From assembly GCF_001955715.1 (NCBI RefSeq), contig NZ_CP019239.1, positions 1,984,001 through 2,048,000 of the forward strand: a stretch of 64,000 nt of DNA, in the 5' to 3' direction. The translations under genes and the position numbers were made by a program. The stretch comes from Rhodoferax saidenbachensis. GTDB taxonomy: Bacteria; Pseudomonadota; Gammaproteobacteria; Burkholderiales; Burkholderiaceae_C. Within the stretch, counting starts at the first letter, position 1. The number at the start of each line of letters is the position of its first letter. The notes beneath the pieces are model-generated. The model was not told where the DNA came from. It did no database searches and was given only the letters and a program-made list of their open reading frames with translations. Below are positions 17,140 through 27,680 of this stretch, in pieces.

Positions 17140-18066
17140 ATGTCTGAAGCCTCTCCCGCCAGCACCCTGGGTGTGCGCAACTACCTGCTGGGTCTGCAAG
17201 AGCGCATTACCAGCGCCATCGCAGCCGTGGACGGCGGCAGCTTCCTGAGCGACGCCTGGGAAAAGGCGCCTGGCGAGCCGCTGCAGGGCAATGGCATCAC
17301 CAAGATTCTGGAGGGTGGCGCCGTGTTTGAGCGCGCGGGGTGCGGCTTTTCGCATGTGCGCGGGCCCAAGCTGCCGCCCAGCGCCACGCAGCACCGCCCG
17401 GAGTTGGCCGGTGCACCGTTTGAGGCCATGGGTGTTTCTCTGGTGTTTCACCCGCGCAACCCCTATGTGCCTACGGTGCACATGAATGTGCGCATGCTCG
17501 CGTCACGCAACCCGCAGGGCGAGGAAGTGTGTTGGTTTGGCGGGGGCATGGATCTGACGCCTATCTACGGTTTTGAAGACGACGCGCGGCACTTCCACCA
17601 GACCTGCAAGGATGCGTTGGAGCCCTTTGGTGACGACAAATACCCGCGTTTCAAGACCTGGTGTGACGACTACTTTTTTTTGAAGCACCGCAACGAGCCG
17701 CGTGGCGTGGGCGGTATCTTTTTTGACGACTTTTCGGAATTGGGCTTTGAGCGCAGTCTGGCGATGCTGCAGTCAGTGGGCGATGCGTTCCTGGCGGCCT
17801 ATCTGCCTATCGTGGAGCTGCGCAAGGAGATGGCTTACACCCAACGCGAGCGCGATTTTCAGCTCTACCGCCGGGGTCGTTATGTGGAATTCAACTTGGT
17901 CTGGGACCGGGGCACGCACTTCGGCCTGCAATCGGGCGGGCGTACCGAGTCCATCCTGTTGTCCATGCCGCCGCATGCCACCTGGGCCTACCAGTCGGTG
18001 CCGGAAGCTGGCTCTGCCGAGGCCGCGTTGTACAGCCAGTTTCTGGTGCGACGGGACTGGCAGTGA
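17140..18066 (+). CDS. hemF: Oxygen-dependent coproporphyrinogen III oxidase
   Basis: 308 residues (E. coli 299). It converts coproporphyrinogen III to protoporphyrinogen IX with O2 in heme synthesis. Clear family blocks are [56 protein letters not shown], and [20 protein letters not shown] followed by [13 protein letters not shown]. The start ATG 17140 follows AAGGAG at 17131-17136. The GTGA overlap links it to nadD. Confidence 0.97.
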   Translation: MSEASPASTLGVRNYLLGLQERITSAIAAVDGGSFLSDAWEKAPGEPLQGNGITKILEGGAVFERAGCGFSHVRGPKLPPSATQHRPELAGAPFEAMGVSLVFHPRNPYVPTVHMNVRMLASRNPQGEEVCWFGGGMDLTPIYGFEDDARHFHQTCKDALEPFGDDKYPRFKTWCDDYFFLKHRNEPRGVGGIFFDDFSELGFERSLAMLQSVGDAFLAAYLPIVELRKEMAYTQRERDFQLYRRGRYVEFNLVWDRGTHFGLQSGGRTESILLSMPPHATWAYQSVPEAGSAEAALYSQFLVRRDWQ

Positions 18067-18680
18067 GCTCTTTGGCGAATCAGCCCAGAAACATTGGCGT
18101 GTTCGGCGGCTCGTTTGACCCGCCACACCGCGGTCACGTGGCGCTGGCCGAGGCGGCGATTGCACAGTTGCAATTGGATGCCCTGCACATCATTCCCACA
18201 GGCGAGGCGTGGCACAAAGCGCGCACGCTCACACCTGCAAACCACCGCCTGGCGATGGCCCAACTGGCCTTTGCCGATGTGGCACGTGTGGTGGTGGATG
18301 AGCGCGAAATCCGCCGCACCGGCCCCAGTTACACCGTGGACACTTTGCATGAGCTGCAGCAGGAAAACCCGGGTGCGCGCCTGTACCTGCTGATCGGCGA
18401 AGACCAGGCCCGGGCGCTCACGACCTGGATGCGCTGGGAGGAGATCGTCCAGCTTGCTATAATTTGTGTAGCTGCTCGCGCAGATTCTGCCGGTTCTGGA
18501 GGGTTATTTAATGCCCCATCCCAGCCCGGTTTCCCGGTTCAGCGGCTGGATATGCCGCCCGTTCCGGTCAGCGCGACGGATATTCGCCAGCGTATTGCTG
18601 CGCACCAGAGCGCAACACCTCTGGTTTTTGAATCCGTTGCGCGTTATATTGACCTCCATCACCTCTACCAGACCGCCTGA
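18063..18680 (+). CDS. nadD: Nicotinate-nucleotide adenylyltransferase with in-frame repeat A insertion
   Basis: 205 residues. It adenylates nicotinate mononucleotide in NAD synthesis. The nucleotidyltransferase motif is [11 protein letters not shown] (H22-x-G-H), the substrate block is [13 protein letters not shown], and [10 protein letters not shown] is the ISSTxIR-like motif. The C-terminus [12 protein letters not shown] matches the family. Residues 132-151 ([20 protein letters not shown], roughly) are encoded by a family A element at 18456-18513, where other NadD proteins have a short LANLVVxxRPG-type segment. GTG 18063 overlaps the hemF stop; TTG 18072 is an alternative start. Confidence 0.93.
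   Translation: MSSLANQPRNIGVFGGSFDPPHRGHVALAEAAIAQLQLDALHIIPTGEAWHKARTLTPANHRLAMAQLAFADVARVVVDEREIRRTGPSYTVDTLHELQQENPGARLYLLIGEDQARALTTWMRWEEIVQLAIICVAARADSAGSGGLFNAPSQPGFPVQRLDMPPVPVSATDIRQRIAAHQSATPLVFESVARYIDLHHLYQTA
18456..18513 (+). repeat. Family A element in frame inside nadD, copy 6
   Basis: GCTATAATTTGTGTAGC is followed by TGCTCGCGCA and a diverged tail (TCTGGAGGGTTATTT against CTAGAGGCCTATTT in copy 1). It shares the 17-mer GTGTAGCTGCTCGCGCA exactly with the copy in prmB. Read in the sense frame it gives a VAARA-type peptide. Confidence 0.85.
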
Positions 18681-19369
18681 TGACTACATCTACCGTTGCC
18701 AAAAAAGATACCCAGAAACTCCAACGTGCCATCGTCGACGGCCTGGAAGACGTCAAAGCCCAGGACATTGTGGTGTTCGACACCGAACACCTTTCCGCCC
18801 TGTTTGAACGCGTGATCATTGCCTCCGGCACCAGCAACCGCCAGACCAAGGCGCTGGCCGCCAGCGTGCGCGATGCCGTGCGCGACGCCGGTTTCCCCAA
18901 GCCCCGTGTCGAGGGTGAGGCCAATGGTGAGTGGATCATCGTGGACTGCGCGCAGGCCGTAGTGCACATATTCCAACCCAATTTCCGCCAGTACTACCAC
19001 CTGGAAGAGCTGTGGGGCGAGAAGCCCGTGCGTCTGAAATTGGGCTCTGCCAAGCCCGAAATGCGCCAGGCTGAGAAGCCTGTTGTTGCCAAGACCCCTG
19101 CCAAGAAGGTGCCTGAACCCAGCATGCGCCGTTCCAGCGCGGCCAAGAAGGGTGTGGAAGAAGCATTCCCCTCCAAAGCCGCACTGCGGAAAGCCGCTGG
19201 CAAGGCTGCTCCAGCCAAGAAGGCTCCCGCAAAGCGCGCAGCCCCCAAGGCGCCAGCCGTTAAAACTGCAGCCAAGACCCTGGTGGTGAACGCGCCAGTG
19301 AAGACGGTTGCCAAAACTGCAGCGGCCAAGCGCGCGGCTACCAAGAAACCCGCTGCCCGCAGAGTCTGA
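18680..19369 (+). CDS. rsfS: Ribosome silencing factor RsfS with a long histone H1-like Lys/Ala/Pro tail
   Basis: 229 residues; ordinary RsfS proteins have about 105-130. Residues 10-120 are the standard Iojap/RsfS domain (DIVVFDTEHLSALFERVIIA, SGTSNRQTKALA, GEWIIVDCAQAVVHIFQPNF, RQYYHLEELWGEKP), which binds ribosomal protein L14 (uL14) and blocks subunit joining. Residues 125-229 are low-complexity K/A/P repeats (AAPAKKAPAKRAAPKAPAVK, TAAKRAATKKPAARRV-like), as in H1-like and AlgP-type proteins. The tail is in frame and ends at a normal stop. It is probably a disordered nucleic-acid-binding extension. Confidence 0.93.
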   Translation: MTTSTVAKKDTQKLQRAIVDGLEDVKAQDIVVFDTEHLSALFERVIIASGTSNRQTKALAASVRDAVRDAGFPKPRVEGEANGEWIIVDCAQAVVHIFQPNFRQYYHLEELWGEKPVRLKLGSAKPEMRQAEKPVVAKTPAKKVPEPSMRRSSAAKKGVEEAFPSKAALRKAAGKAAPAKKAPAKRAAPKAPAVKTAAKTLVVNAPVKTVAKTAAAKRAATKKPAARRV

Positions 19370-19375
19370 TAGCCC

Positions 19376-19843
19376 GTGAGGCTGCTGATTGTTGCGGTGG
19401 GCCAGAAAGTCCCGGACTGGGCCCAGACCGCGTGGGACGACTACGCCAAGCGCTTCCCGCATGAGCTCAAGGTCGAACTCAAGACGGTGAAAACCGAGCC
19501 ACGCGGCTCCAAGACTGTGGACCAGCTCTATGCGGCGGAGCGCAAGCGCATAGAAGAGGCCATCCCGAAGGGCACCCGTATCGTCGCGCTGGATGAGCGC
19601 GGTACCAACCTGCGCACCACGGCGCTGGCCGAGCGGCTCACGGAATGGCAGCTGGGCGGTGGTGATGTGGCGTTGGTCATCGGCGGCCCGGACGGGCTGG
19701 ATCCGGAGTTTCGCCAGGCTGCGCATGAGCGCATCCGTCTGTCCGACCTGACGCTGCCGCACGCCATGGTGCGCGTGTTATTGATCGAACAGCTTTACCG
19801 CGCCTGGTCCATCAACGCCAACCATCCCTACCATCGCGAGTGA
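19376..19843 (+). CDS. rlmH: 23S rRNA pseudouridine1915 N3-methyltransferase
   Basis: 155 residues, the standard length for this SPOUT methyltransferase. It starts [20 protein letters not shown]. Family motifs are [35 protein letters not shown] and the C-terminal [17 protein letters not shown]. It uses SAM to methylate pseudouridine 1915 of mature 70S ribosomes. The start is GTG 19376, six bases after rsfS; the rsfS-rlmH pair is conserved in many bacteria. Confidence 0.97.
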   Translation: MRLLIVAVGQKVPDWAQTAWDDYAKRFPHELKVELKTVKTEPRGSKTVDQLYAAERKRIEEAIPKGTRIVALDERGTNLRTTALAERLTEWQLGGGDVALVIGGPDGLDPEFRQAAHERIRLSDLTLPHAMVRVLLIEQLYRAWSINANHPYHRE

Positions 19844-20451
19844 CTGTGATACCCGACTTCATTTATTTGGCATCGCAAAGCCCGCGTCGCCGTGAGCTGT
19901 TGACGCAAATGGGCATCTCGCACCAGTTGCTGCTGCCTACACCTGACGAAGATGCCGAAGCGCTGGAAGTGGTGTTGCCGCAGGAGGTGCCCAAGGACTA
20001 TGTGCAGCGCGTTACTGCTCTTAAATTGATAGCTGCTCGAGCACGTCTGGAAAGGGCTGGAGGCCAAAAGGCACCGATATTGTGTGCGGATACCACCGTG
20101 GCGCTCGACCAGGCCATTCTGGGTAAGCCGGAAGATGCGAACGACGCCAAACGCATGTTGCGTGCGCTGTCGGGCCGCTCGCACCGCGTTTTCACCGCCA
20201 TTGCGATTGGCTGGAGCGCACAGACCGTGCAGGCTTGCAGTGAGTCACAAGTCACATTTGCCGAACTGAGCGATGCAGCAATCGACACCTACGTGGCCAG
20301 CGGTGAGCCCATGGGCAAGGCCGGCGCGTACGCGGTGCAGGGCAGGGCGGCGGCGTTCATATCGCACATCAGCGGTTCGTACTCTGGCATCATGGGCCTG
20401 CCGCTCTTCGAGACGGCACAATTGCTCCAAGAGCTCCAGAATTCGCGCTAG
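19840..20451 (+). CDS. maf: Maf-family nucleoside triphosphate pyrophosphatase with in-frame repeat A insertion
   Basis: 203 residues. It hydrolyses non-canonical or pyrimidine NTPs to NMP and PPi. The signature is [13 protein letters not shown]; the catalytic region is [18 protein letters not shown], with [14 protein letters not shown] and [16 protein letters not shown] later. Residues 60-78 ([19 protein letters not shown] in part) come from a family A element at 20017-20073, inserted just before the catalytic strand. The start GTG 19840 overlaps the rlmH stop; GTG 19846 is possible. Confidence 0.93.
   Translation: MTVIPDFIYLASQSPRRRELLTQMGISHQLLLPTPDEDAEALEVVLPQEVPKDYVQRVTALKLIAARARLERAGGQKAPILCADTTVALDQAILGKPEDANDAKRMLRALSGRSHRVFTAIAIGWSAQTVQACSESQVTFAELSDAAIDTYVASGEPMGKAGAYAVQGRAAAFISHISGSYSGIMGLPLFETAQLLQELQNSR
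20017..20073 (+). repeat. Family A element in frame inside maf, copy 7
   Basis: GCTCTTAAATTGATAGC keeps the 17-nt stem-loop geometry. It is followed by TGCTCGAGCA and AAAGGGCTGGAGGCCAAAA. It is read in the same sense frame as the nadD copy, giving IAARA. Confidence 0.85.
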
Positions 20452-20456
20452 ACACG

Positions 20457-21932
<1,476 letters not shown>

Positions 21933-21941
21933 TGGTGGCGC

Positions 21942-23087
21942 GTGACTGAACGTTTGCGGATCGCCGTATTGAGCCGGAACTTTGCCACCACGGGAGGTGG
22001 CGCAGAGCGCTATTCGATTGCTCTGGTGGAAGAACTGGCGGCGCGCCATGAGGTGCATGTGTTTGCGCAGACGATTGCGCACGACTTTCCGGGCATAAGC
22101 TACCACCGCATTCCCATGCCGCTGCAGCGGCCGCGCTGGATCAACCAGATCTACTTTGCCTGGAAAACTTGGCGTGCCACGCGCACGGGTTTTGACATCG
22201 TGCATTCGCATGAAAACACCTGGCATGGCAACGTGCAGACCGTGCATGTATTGCCGATCAAGCACAACCTGCTTGTCGGGCGCGCCGGTTGGCGACGCAT
22301 GCTGCGGTGGATGAAGGTGATGACCAGCCCACGTTTGTTAACTTATCTGGGGCTGGAAGCAGCACGGTATCGTCCCCGTACCGGGTTGCGCGTGGTGTTG
22401 ACTTCTCGAACACTCATGGATGTGATGCGGGTGACTTACCCCGAAGCCAGCCCCATGATGCACATTATTGCGCCTGGTGTGAACGAGATAGAAGGGCGCG
22501 TATCCCCTAAAGTCCAGGTTAGTGCTCGTCAGGGTCTAGGGTTGCCGTTAGAAGGCCCCTTGTTTCTTTTTGTGGGGAACGATTTTTACAAAAAAGGGCT
22601 GCCTACACTGCTCAAAGCAATGGCGCGGCTGCCCACGCAGGTGCACCTAGCGGTAGTAGGGAATTCGGCCCATATGCAAGCGATGCAAGCTTTGTCCACT
22701 CCGTTGGATGGGCGCGTGTATTTTTTAGGATCACTGTCTGAAATGGGTGAGGTCTACCGTGCCGCGGATGTGTTGGTGCATCCGACGCAGGAAGACACGT
22801 ATGCCATGGTAGTGTTGGAGGCCATGGCACATGGCTTGCCGGTGGTGGTCAGCAGCCAAAAGTATTGCGGCATTGCAGCGGAATTGTGTGATGGTTCCGA
22901 AGCAATGCTGCTGCAAGATCCGAAGGATTCTGAGGAGCTTGCGAATACCTTGCGCCTGATTCTGAACAACCCTGCGCTCAATCAATCCCTGTCGGAGAAT
23001 GGATGGGCGTTTGCCCAACGGCAAACATGGGCTTCGGTGGCTAAAGCGTATGAGCGCATTTTTAAAGAGACAATTCCTAGCGGATAA
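21942..23087 (+). CDS. Glycosyltransferase family 4 (GT-B fold)
   Basis: 381 residues. The N-terminal GT-B domain opens RIAVLSRNFATTGGGAERYS. The C-terminal nucleotide-sugar domain has FLFVGNDFYKKGLPTLLKAM and DVLVHPTQEDTYAMVVLEAM (the E-x7-E region). The overall pattern is close to WaaG-like LPS core transferases (GGAERY, FDIVHSHENTW). It probably adds a sugar to the LPS core at the cytoplasmic face. The start is GTG 21942, nine bases after rng. From here base composition drops visibly below that of the flanking genes. Confidence 0.85.
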   Translation: MTERLRIAVLSRNFATTGGGAERYSIALVEELAARHEVHVFAQTIAHDFPGISYHRIPMPLQRPRWINQIYFAWKTWRATRTGFDIVHSHENTWHGNVQTVHVLPIKHNLLVGRAGWRRMLRWMKVMTSPRLLTYLGLEAARYRPRTGLRVVLTSRTLMDVMRVTYPEASPMMHIIAPGVNEIEGRVSPKVQVSARQGLGLPLEGPLFLFVGNDFYKKGLPTLLKAMARLPTQVHLAVVGNSAHMQAMQALSTPLDGRVYFLGSLSEMGEVYRAADVLVHPTQEDTYAMVVLEAMAHGLPVVVSSQKYCGIAAELCDGSEAMLLQDPKDSEELANTLRLILNNPALNQSLSENGWAFAQRQTWASVAKAYERIFKETIPSG

Positions 23088-23093
23088 AGGCTT

Positions 23094-23849
23094 ATGGGGC
23101 AATCGCACATACCAATATTGATGTACCACCAAACAGAGGAAGCGCCGCCGAAAGGGGCCCCCATGCGTGGTTTGGTGGTTGCACCTGAGACATTGAGGCG
23201 TCATATGGGTGCTTTGGCCCGGTTGGGTTATCGGGGCCTATCCATGAGCGGTCTGGAGCCCTATTTGCGTGGTGAAAAGCGGGGGAAAGTGTTTGGCATT
23301 ACCTTTGACGATGGATATGAAAATAACCTTATCCACGCGCTGCCTGTCTTGACGCACTTTGGGTTTTCGTCCACTTGTTATGTGGTCGCAGGGATGGTGG
23401 GACAAACAAATCGCTGGGATGCTGAAAAGGGTATTGCGCAGATTCCTCTGATGGATGCCGAACAACTGCAGTCCTGGGTAAATGCGGGGCAAGAGGTAGG
23501 CTCTCACACAGTTTCACATGCCATGCTGGCAACGCTAAACGCGGAACAGCAAGCTGCAGAAATCCAGCAGTCCAAGGTAATGCTGGAGTCCATGGTGCAA
23601 CAACCTGGAGGGGTACGACATTTTTGCTATCCCTATGGTTCTTTGAACGAAGCTTCTGTCACTGCAGTGCGTACAGCGGGTTATGCAACGGCGACCACAA
23701 CCGAACGTGGACGTGTAGTGTTGAATGGCGCGCTGGATGTTCTGCGCTTGCCCCGTGTTCTGGTAAGTCGTACAACAGCATGGCCGCAACTGGTATGGAA
23801 ATGTATGACAGCATATGAGGACGAGCGCAGTTCGAGATACGCAAAATGA
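23094..23849 (+). CDS. Polysaccharide deacetylase family protein (NodB domain)
   Basis: 251 residues. The NodB motif 1 is GITFDDGYENN, with the catalytic and metal-binding Asp-Asp. Motif 2 is EVGSHTVSHAMLATL (H-x3-H metal ligands). HFCYPYGSLNEASV is motif 3. The N-terminus IPILMYHQT is typical of the PgaB/Agd-like subgroup. There is no signal peptide, so it may act on a cytoplasmic or lipid-linked sugar. It starts six bases after the GT4 gene and overlaps the next gene by ATGA. Confidence 0.87.
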   Translation: MGQSHIPILMYHQTEEAPPKGAPMRGLVVAPETLRRHMGALARLGYRGLSMSGLEPYLRGEKRGKVFGITFDDGYENNLIHALPVLTHFGFSSTCYVVAGMVGQTNRWDAEKGIAQIPLMDAEQLQSWVNAGQEVGSHTVSHAMLATLNAEQQAAEIQQSKVMLESMVQQPGGVRHFCYPYGSLNEASVTAVRTAGYATATTTERGRVVLNGALDVLRLPRVLVSRTTAWPQLVWKCMTAYEDERSSRYAK

Positions 23850-24685
23850 CGTCTACCCAGCTGCAACACAGAAACATTGCCATTGCGTTTTATGGAATCA
23901 CACGCTCTCTGAAATACACCGTTGAAAGCATCCGGAAGCAGATTCTTGAACCAGCTCGTCAGGTTGGTAGCGTGCAGGTTTACTGCCACTTTTTCAAGCA
24001 ATACTCCATCAACAATCCCCGTACCGGTGAGATCGGGGAACTGGACGTCGATGAATGGCAACTTCTTCAACCAGACGTTGCGCAAATTGAGGAGGTGGAC
24101 ACCGAAACGGAAAACCGCTATTTGGTAGATTTGCTACCGTACGGAAATGCTTGGGAAGATGATGGGCAGTCACTGCGCAATATTTTGCGGCAGTTGATTT
24201 CCTTGGAGCGCGTGACGCAAATGATCCATCAGGCGGGTGCTGCGGACATCGTCGTCTTTTTACGTGCCGACATGCTTTACCACGACAAATTTCCGTTTGC
24301 GGACTGGGTGTCTATGGTCCAACACAATACGGTAATGGTGCCTTACTGGCAATGGAGTGGAGGGTTGAACGACCGGTTCGCAGTCTGCGGGGCATCGGCA
24401 TTTGTTCGCTACGGTTCACGTATTAAAAATGCTGAGCGCTATTGCGCAAGCATGAACAAGCCTCTGCACAGTGAACGGTTGCTCATGTTCACCATGATGC
24501 GCAGCCCTCTTCAACTTGCAACCATGTCCATGGGGGCCACGCGGGTAAGGAGCGATGGGGGACATGCCAAAGAAAGTTTTTCTCGGGTGAAGTTTGCAAA
24601 ACGTGTGGATGGTTTTTTGCGTTGCAATTTGTACACCCGCTGCATTGCCTTGAGGAACTACATTGCAACCGTTTTTTCGGGATAG
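23846..24685 (+). CDS. Uncharacterised protein of the glycan block, possibly a sugar transferase
   Basis: 279 residues. I do not recognise the family with confidence. It opens NIAIAFYGITRSLKYTVESI. It contains DIVVFLRADMLYHDKFPF, and PYWQWSGGLNDRFAVCGASA, which looks like the acceptor-side loop of some GT-A transferases (VxxLRxDM as a DxD-like position). There is no signal peptide and no membrane segment. It overlaps the deacetylase by four bases and is the last gene of the plus-strand run, 63 bp from the convergent msbA. Its AT content is higher than the window average. Confidence 0.7.
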   Translation: MTSTQLQHRNIAIAFYGITRSLKYTVESIRKQILEPARQVGSVQVYCHFFKQYSINNPRTGEIGELDVDEWQLLQPDVAQIEEVDTETENRYLVDLLPYGNAWEDDGQSLRNILRQLISLERVTQMIHQAGAADIVVFLRADMLYHDKFPFADWVSMVQHNTVMVPYWQWSGGLNDRFAVCGASAFVRYGSRIKNAERYCASMNKPLHSERLLMFTMMRSPLQLATMSMGATRVRSDGGHAKESFSRVKFAKRVDGFLRCNLYTRCIALRNYIATVFSG

Positions 24686-24748
24686 ATACCCTTCATAGCG
24701 AGAAGCCTAGTTAGTTCGCAGCTATGCCGTACTCGTGCCTCAGGCCTT

Positions 24749-26488
24749 CTATTGAAGACCTAATGCATACAACCGCGCATATTGCCCCTCTTTGGCCAAA
24801 AGTTCCTGGTGTGTTCCCACCTCTACAACGTTCCCCGCGTTGAGAACCGCAATTCGATGGGCATGTTGCACGGTTGACAGGCGGTGGGCTATGACAATCG
24901 TAGTACGGTCACGCATCAAACGCTCCAGCGCCTCTTGCACAGATTTTTCAGATTCAGTATCCAAAGCTGAAGTCGCCTCATCCAAAATCAGGATAGGGGC
25001 ATCTTTGTAGAGTGCCCTAGCGATAGCCAGCCGCTGACGTTGCCCTCCGGACAATTGCATTGCGTTGTGTCCGACCAGAGTCTCTGCCTTGAGAGGGAGG
25101 GCCTCTACATAGTCCATCAAGTTGGCAGCAGCAAGGCAAGCTTGCACCTTAGCTAAGTCAAACTCTTGGCCCAGTGCTACATTGGCTGCGATGGTGTCGT
25201 TGAGAAGCGCTACGTGCTGGCTGACCAGCGAGAAATGACTACGCAGATTGTGCAGGCTCCATTCACAAAGGGCCACTCCGTCCAGCAGGATATCGCCGGA
25301 TGATGGTTCAATAAAGCGTGGAAGCAAGTTGGCCAAAGTGGTTTTGCCTGAACCAGAGGATCCCACCAAGGCTACCGTCTCCCCTGGCTGTATGTCCAGA
25401 GTGATGGCGTTCAATGCCTTTGCGTCCGAGTCGGTATAGGTGACGCTTACGTTTTTCAATTGGATAAGACCAGCGACTGAGTTTTGTTGGTGCTCGCCTC
25501 CGGATTCGTCTGGCGTGTGCTCAATCAAATGAATGCCGCGTTCAATTGCCGCCATGCCGCGTGTTATCTGATTAGCAACTTCAGACAGATGTTTGACGGG
25601 GGCTATCAGCATCAACATGGCAGTCACAAAAGCTGCAAAGCTGCCCACCGTCGTGGCATTCGAAGTACTTTGAGTCAGCGCTACCGTAATGACTGCCGCA
25701 AGTGCAATAGAAGATAACAACTGGGTTAACGGTGTCATGGCCGCTGACGCCGCCGTGGATTTCATAAAAATTCGGTTTAACGTATTGCCCAACCCTTCAA
25801 ATCGCTTGAATTGGGAGTCCTGCGCAGCATAGAGGCGGATATCTCGGTGAGCGAGAACATTTTCTTCAATGACATAGGCCATCTGGTCGGTGGCCGTTTG
25901 CCCTTGCTTGACGATGCGATAGAGGCGGGCTGTCAGTATTTTCATGACCAGGGTGACGGTCGGAAACAAGCAAGCAATGATAAGAGTGAGTTTCCAATTG
26001 AGGTAGAAAAGGTATCCCACCAGTGCCAGTACCGTCATGGAGTCCCTCGCGACAGTCAATGTTGCATGCACCAACAACATCGACCCGTTCTGCACCTCGT
26101 ATACAAGGGTGTTAGAAAGCGAACTTGCGGATTCATTTCTGAACAAGGACAAATCAGCTTGCAAAACCTTGGTAAACATCTGCTTGCGAATACGCAGAAC
26201 ACCAAGGTTGGCAATTTTGGCTAAGGACATCAGCGCAATGAAGTTGGAAATGCCCCGAACACCGAAAAGTGCGACGATGGTTAGTGGAACGATCCATAAC
26301 GCAATACTGTTTTGTTGAAATCCATTGTCCAGAAGAGGTTGTAGCAGGGCCGGTATCAAAGGCTCTGTCAGCGAGAGCAGGATAGTAAAGGTTACGGCTG
26401 ACAACCAGTATTTTCGGGGGGTGCTGAAATAGGGCCACAGTCGAAGCATTCGGGCCATTTGCGAGGGTTGAGTGGCTTCAGTGCTCAT
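24749..26488 (-). CDS. msbA: Lipid A / LPS-core flippase, ABC exporter MsbA
   Basis: 579 residues, a half-transporter (E. coli MsbA 582). Six membrane segments occupy residues 30-320. The ATPase follows: Walker A VALVGSSGSGKTTLANLL, signature QLSGGQRQRLAIARAL, Walker B ILILDEATSALD, switch IVIAHRLSTVQ. It flips lipid A-core across the inner membrane. It overlaps the upstream O-antigen ligase gene by 11 nt, so the order WaaE-like, ligase, msbA forms a minus-strand operon. Confidence 0.93.
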   Translation of the reverse strand: MSTEATQPSQMARMLRLWPYFSTPRKYWLSAVTFTILLSLTEPLIPALLQPLLDNGFQQNSIALWIVPLTIVALFGVRGISNFIALMSLAKIANLGVLRIRKQMFTKVLQADLSLFRNESASSLSNTLVYEVQNGSMLLVHATLTVARDSMTVLALVGYLFYLNWKLTLIIACLFPTVTLVMKILTARLYRIVKQGQTATDQMAYVIEENVLAHRDIRLYAAQDSQFKRFEGLGNTLNRIFMKSTAASAAMTPLTQLLSSIALAAVITVALTQSTSNATTVGSFAAFVTAMLMLIAPVKHLSEVANQITRGMAAIERGIHLIEHTPDESGGEHQQNSVAGLIQLKNVSVTYTDSDAKALNAITLDIQPGETVALVGSSGSGKTTLANLLPRFIEPSSGDILLDGVALCEWSLHNLRSHFSLVSQHVALLNDTIAANVALGQEFDLAKVQACLAAANLMDYVEALPLKAETLVGHNAMQLSGGQRQRLAIARALYKDAPILILDEATSALDTESEKSVQEALERLMRDRTTIVIAHRLSTVQHAHRIAVLNAGNVVEVGTHQELLAKEGQYARLYALGLQ

Positions 26489-27680
26489 GATGATTCTTTG
26501 TGTTGCCGTATGCCAGCAGGAGCCCTAATGAAATGCAAAGAAAATCTCCAATCAGATCATCGTAGAGAACTGAGTTAAAAAGGCCGGTGATTACTATGCA
26601 GACCACGACCGACTGCATTGCACGTGTCGAAGGCTCTAGAAATCTCCGGGCATCCCACACCAGTGCACCCAATAGTCCAAGCAAGCATGCAAGCCCGGGC
26701 ATGCCGAGTTCAACCGCCCAAAGCAAATACTCTTGGTGCGGGTTGCTGGAATTGCCTGATCCAAAAACCTGATTTGCATTGGAACCTTCAAAGCTTTTGA
26801 CTGTCAGCGTCCAACTGCCAGTTCCATGTCCCTGTATTGGTGACGCTGCAATACCTTGCAGCGAACGGTGCCAAGCATTAAGTCTCCAACCAGAGGAAGA
26901 GGCAATGTCATGTTTTGCGCCATAGTTCAGGGTTTCAGCTAGGGCACGGTCTACTCCGTTCTGAACTTTCCCAGAAGTGCCGTACAAAAATACACCTAAG
27001 ACCACAGGCAAGACAATCGCTGTGAAAAGTCTAATTTTGCGTGGTAAAGCCCAGTAGGCTGCCATTGCGATCATGGCAAATACCAGTAGGTAGCCCGTTC
27101 GACCAGGCAACAGCACCACGGCATCGCCCAAGAAAAGCACGGCAAGTAAAACGCCTACCCATCGGGGCCAAAGACGCTCATCCTTCAAATGCCATGCCAA
27201 CGCTCCGGCGACGGCAAACATCAGAGACTGATCTATATAACTCTCGGCAAAGACGACATATTCCGAATGACCAAGTTGTACCCAGGGTGGGGTCAGTCCA
27301 AGTGCCATGGATAAAGAGCACAGCAGCACAAACGTTTGGCCTGCCATCCACACCTTGATCAGCGTGCCCGCCATGGACGCATTGCTCACCATGTAGCAGA
27401 TGAGGACAATCATCAACAGTTTTGCGTGTTTGACAAATGCGGTAAGTGCAAAATCCATGGGCGCAGAAGTCCACAGGAGCCCCAGAGCGAATAGGAGCAC
27501 CGACAGAATGACGAATCTGGCAGACCACAAGTGACCGAGGTGGTGGGGAATGGAATGGCCCCGCACCAGGGAAAGGGTCAGGCGTCCCCCTCCCGCTAAA
27601 AAAAGAGCAACTTTCGCCAGACTCATCCAAGCCATGGGAAGACTTGCAGCCAATGCAACAAATCCGAGAAACCCTGTCAT
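26478..27680 (-). CDS. O-antigen ligase / polymerase family membrane protein (WaaL-like)
   Basis: 400 residues with 10-12 hydrophobic segments. The Wzy_C/WaaL periplasmic loop includes SGWRLNAWHRSLQGIAASPI, GHGTGSW and SSNPHQEYLLWAVELGMPGL. The NPHQEYL motif is characteristic of O-antigen ligases and related polymerases. It likely joins O-chain or other glycans to lipid A-core. ATG 27680 overlaps the preceding glycosyltransferase stop (ATGA). Distinguishing ligase from polymerase by sequence alone is uncertain. Confidence 0.85.
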   Translation of the reverse strand: MTGFLGFVALAASLPMAWMSLAKVALFLAGGGRLTLSLVRGHSIPHHLGHLWSARFVILSVLLFALGLLWTSAPMDFALTAFVKHAKLLMIVLICYMVSNASMAGTLIKVWMAGQTFVLLCSLSMALGLTPPWVQLGHSEYVVFAESYIDQSLMFAVAGALAWHLKDERLWPRWVGVLLAVLFLGDAVVLLPGRTGYLLVFAMIAMAAYWALPRKIRLFTAIVLPVVLGVFLYGTSGKVQNGVDRALAETLNYGAKHDIASSSGWRLNAWHRSLQGIAASPIQGHGTGSWTLTVKSFEGSNANQVFGSGNSSNPHQEYLLWAVELGMPGLACLLGLLGALVWDARRFLEPSTRAMQSVVVCIVITGLFNSVLYDDLIGDFLCISLGLLLAYGNTKNHHEH

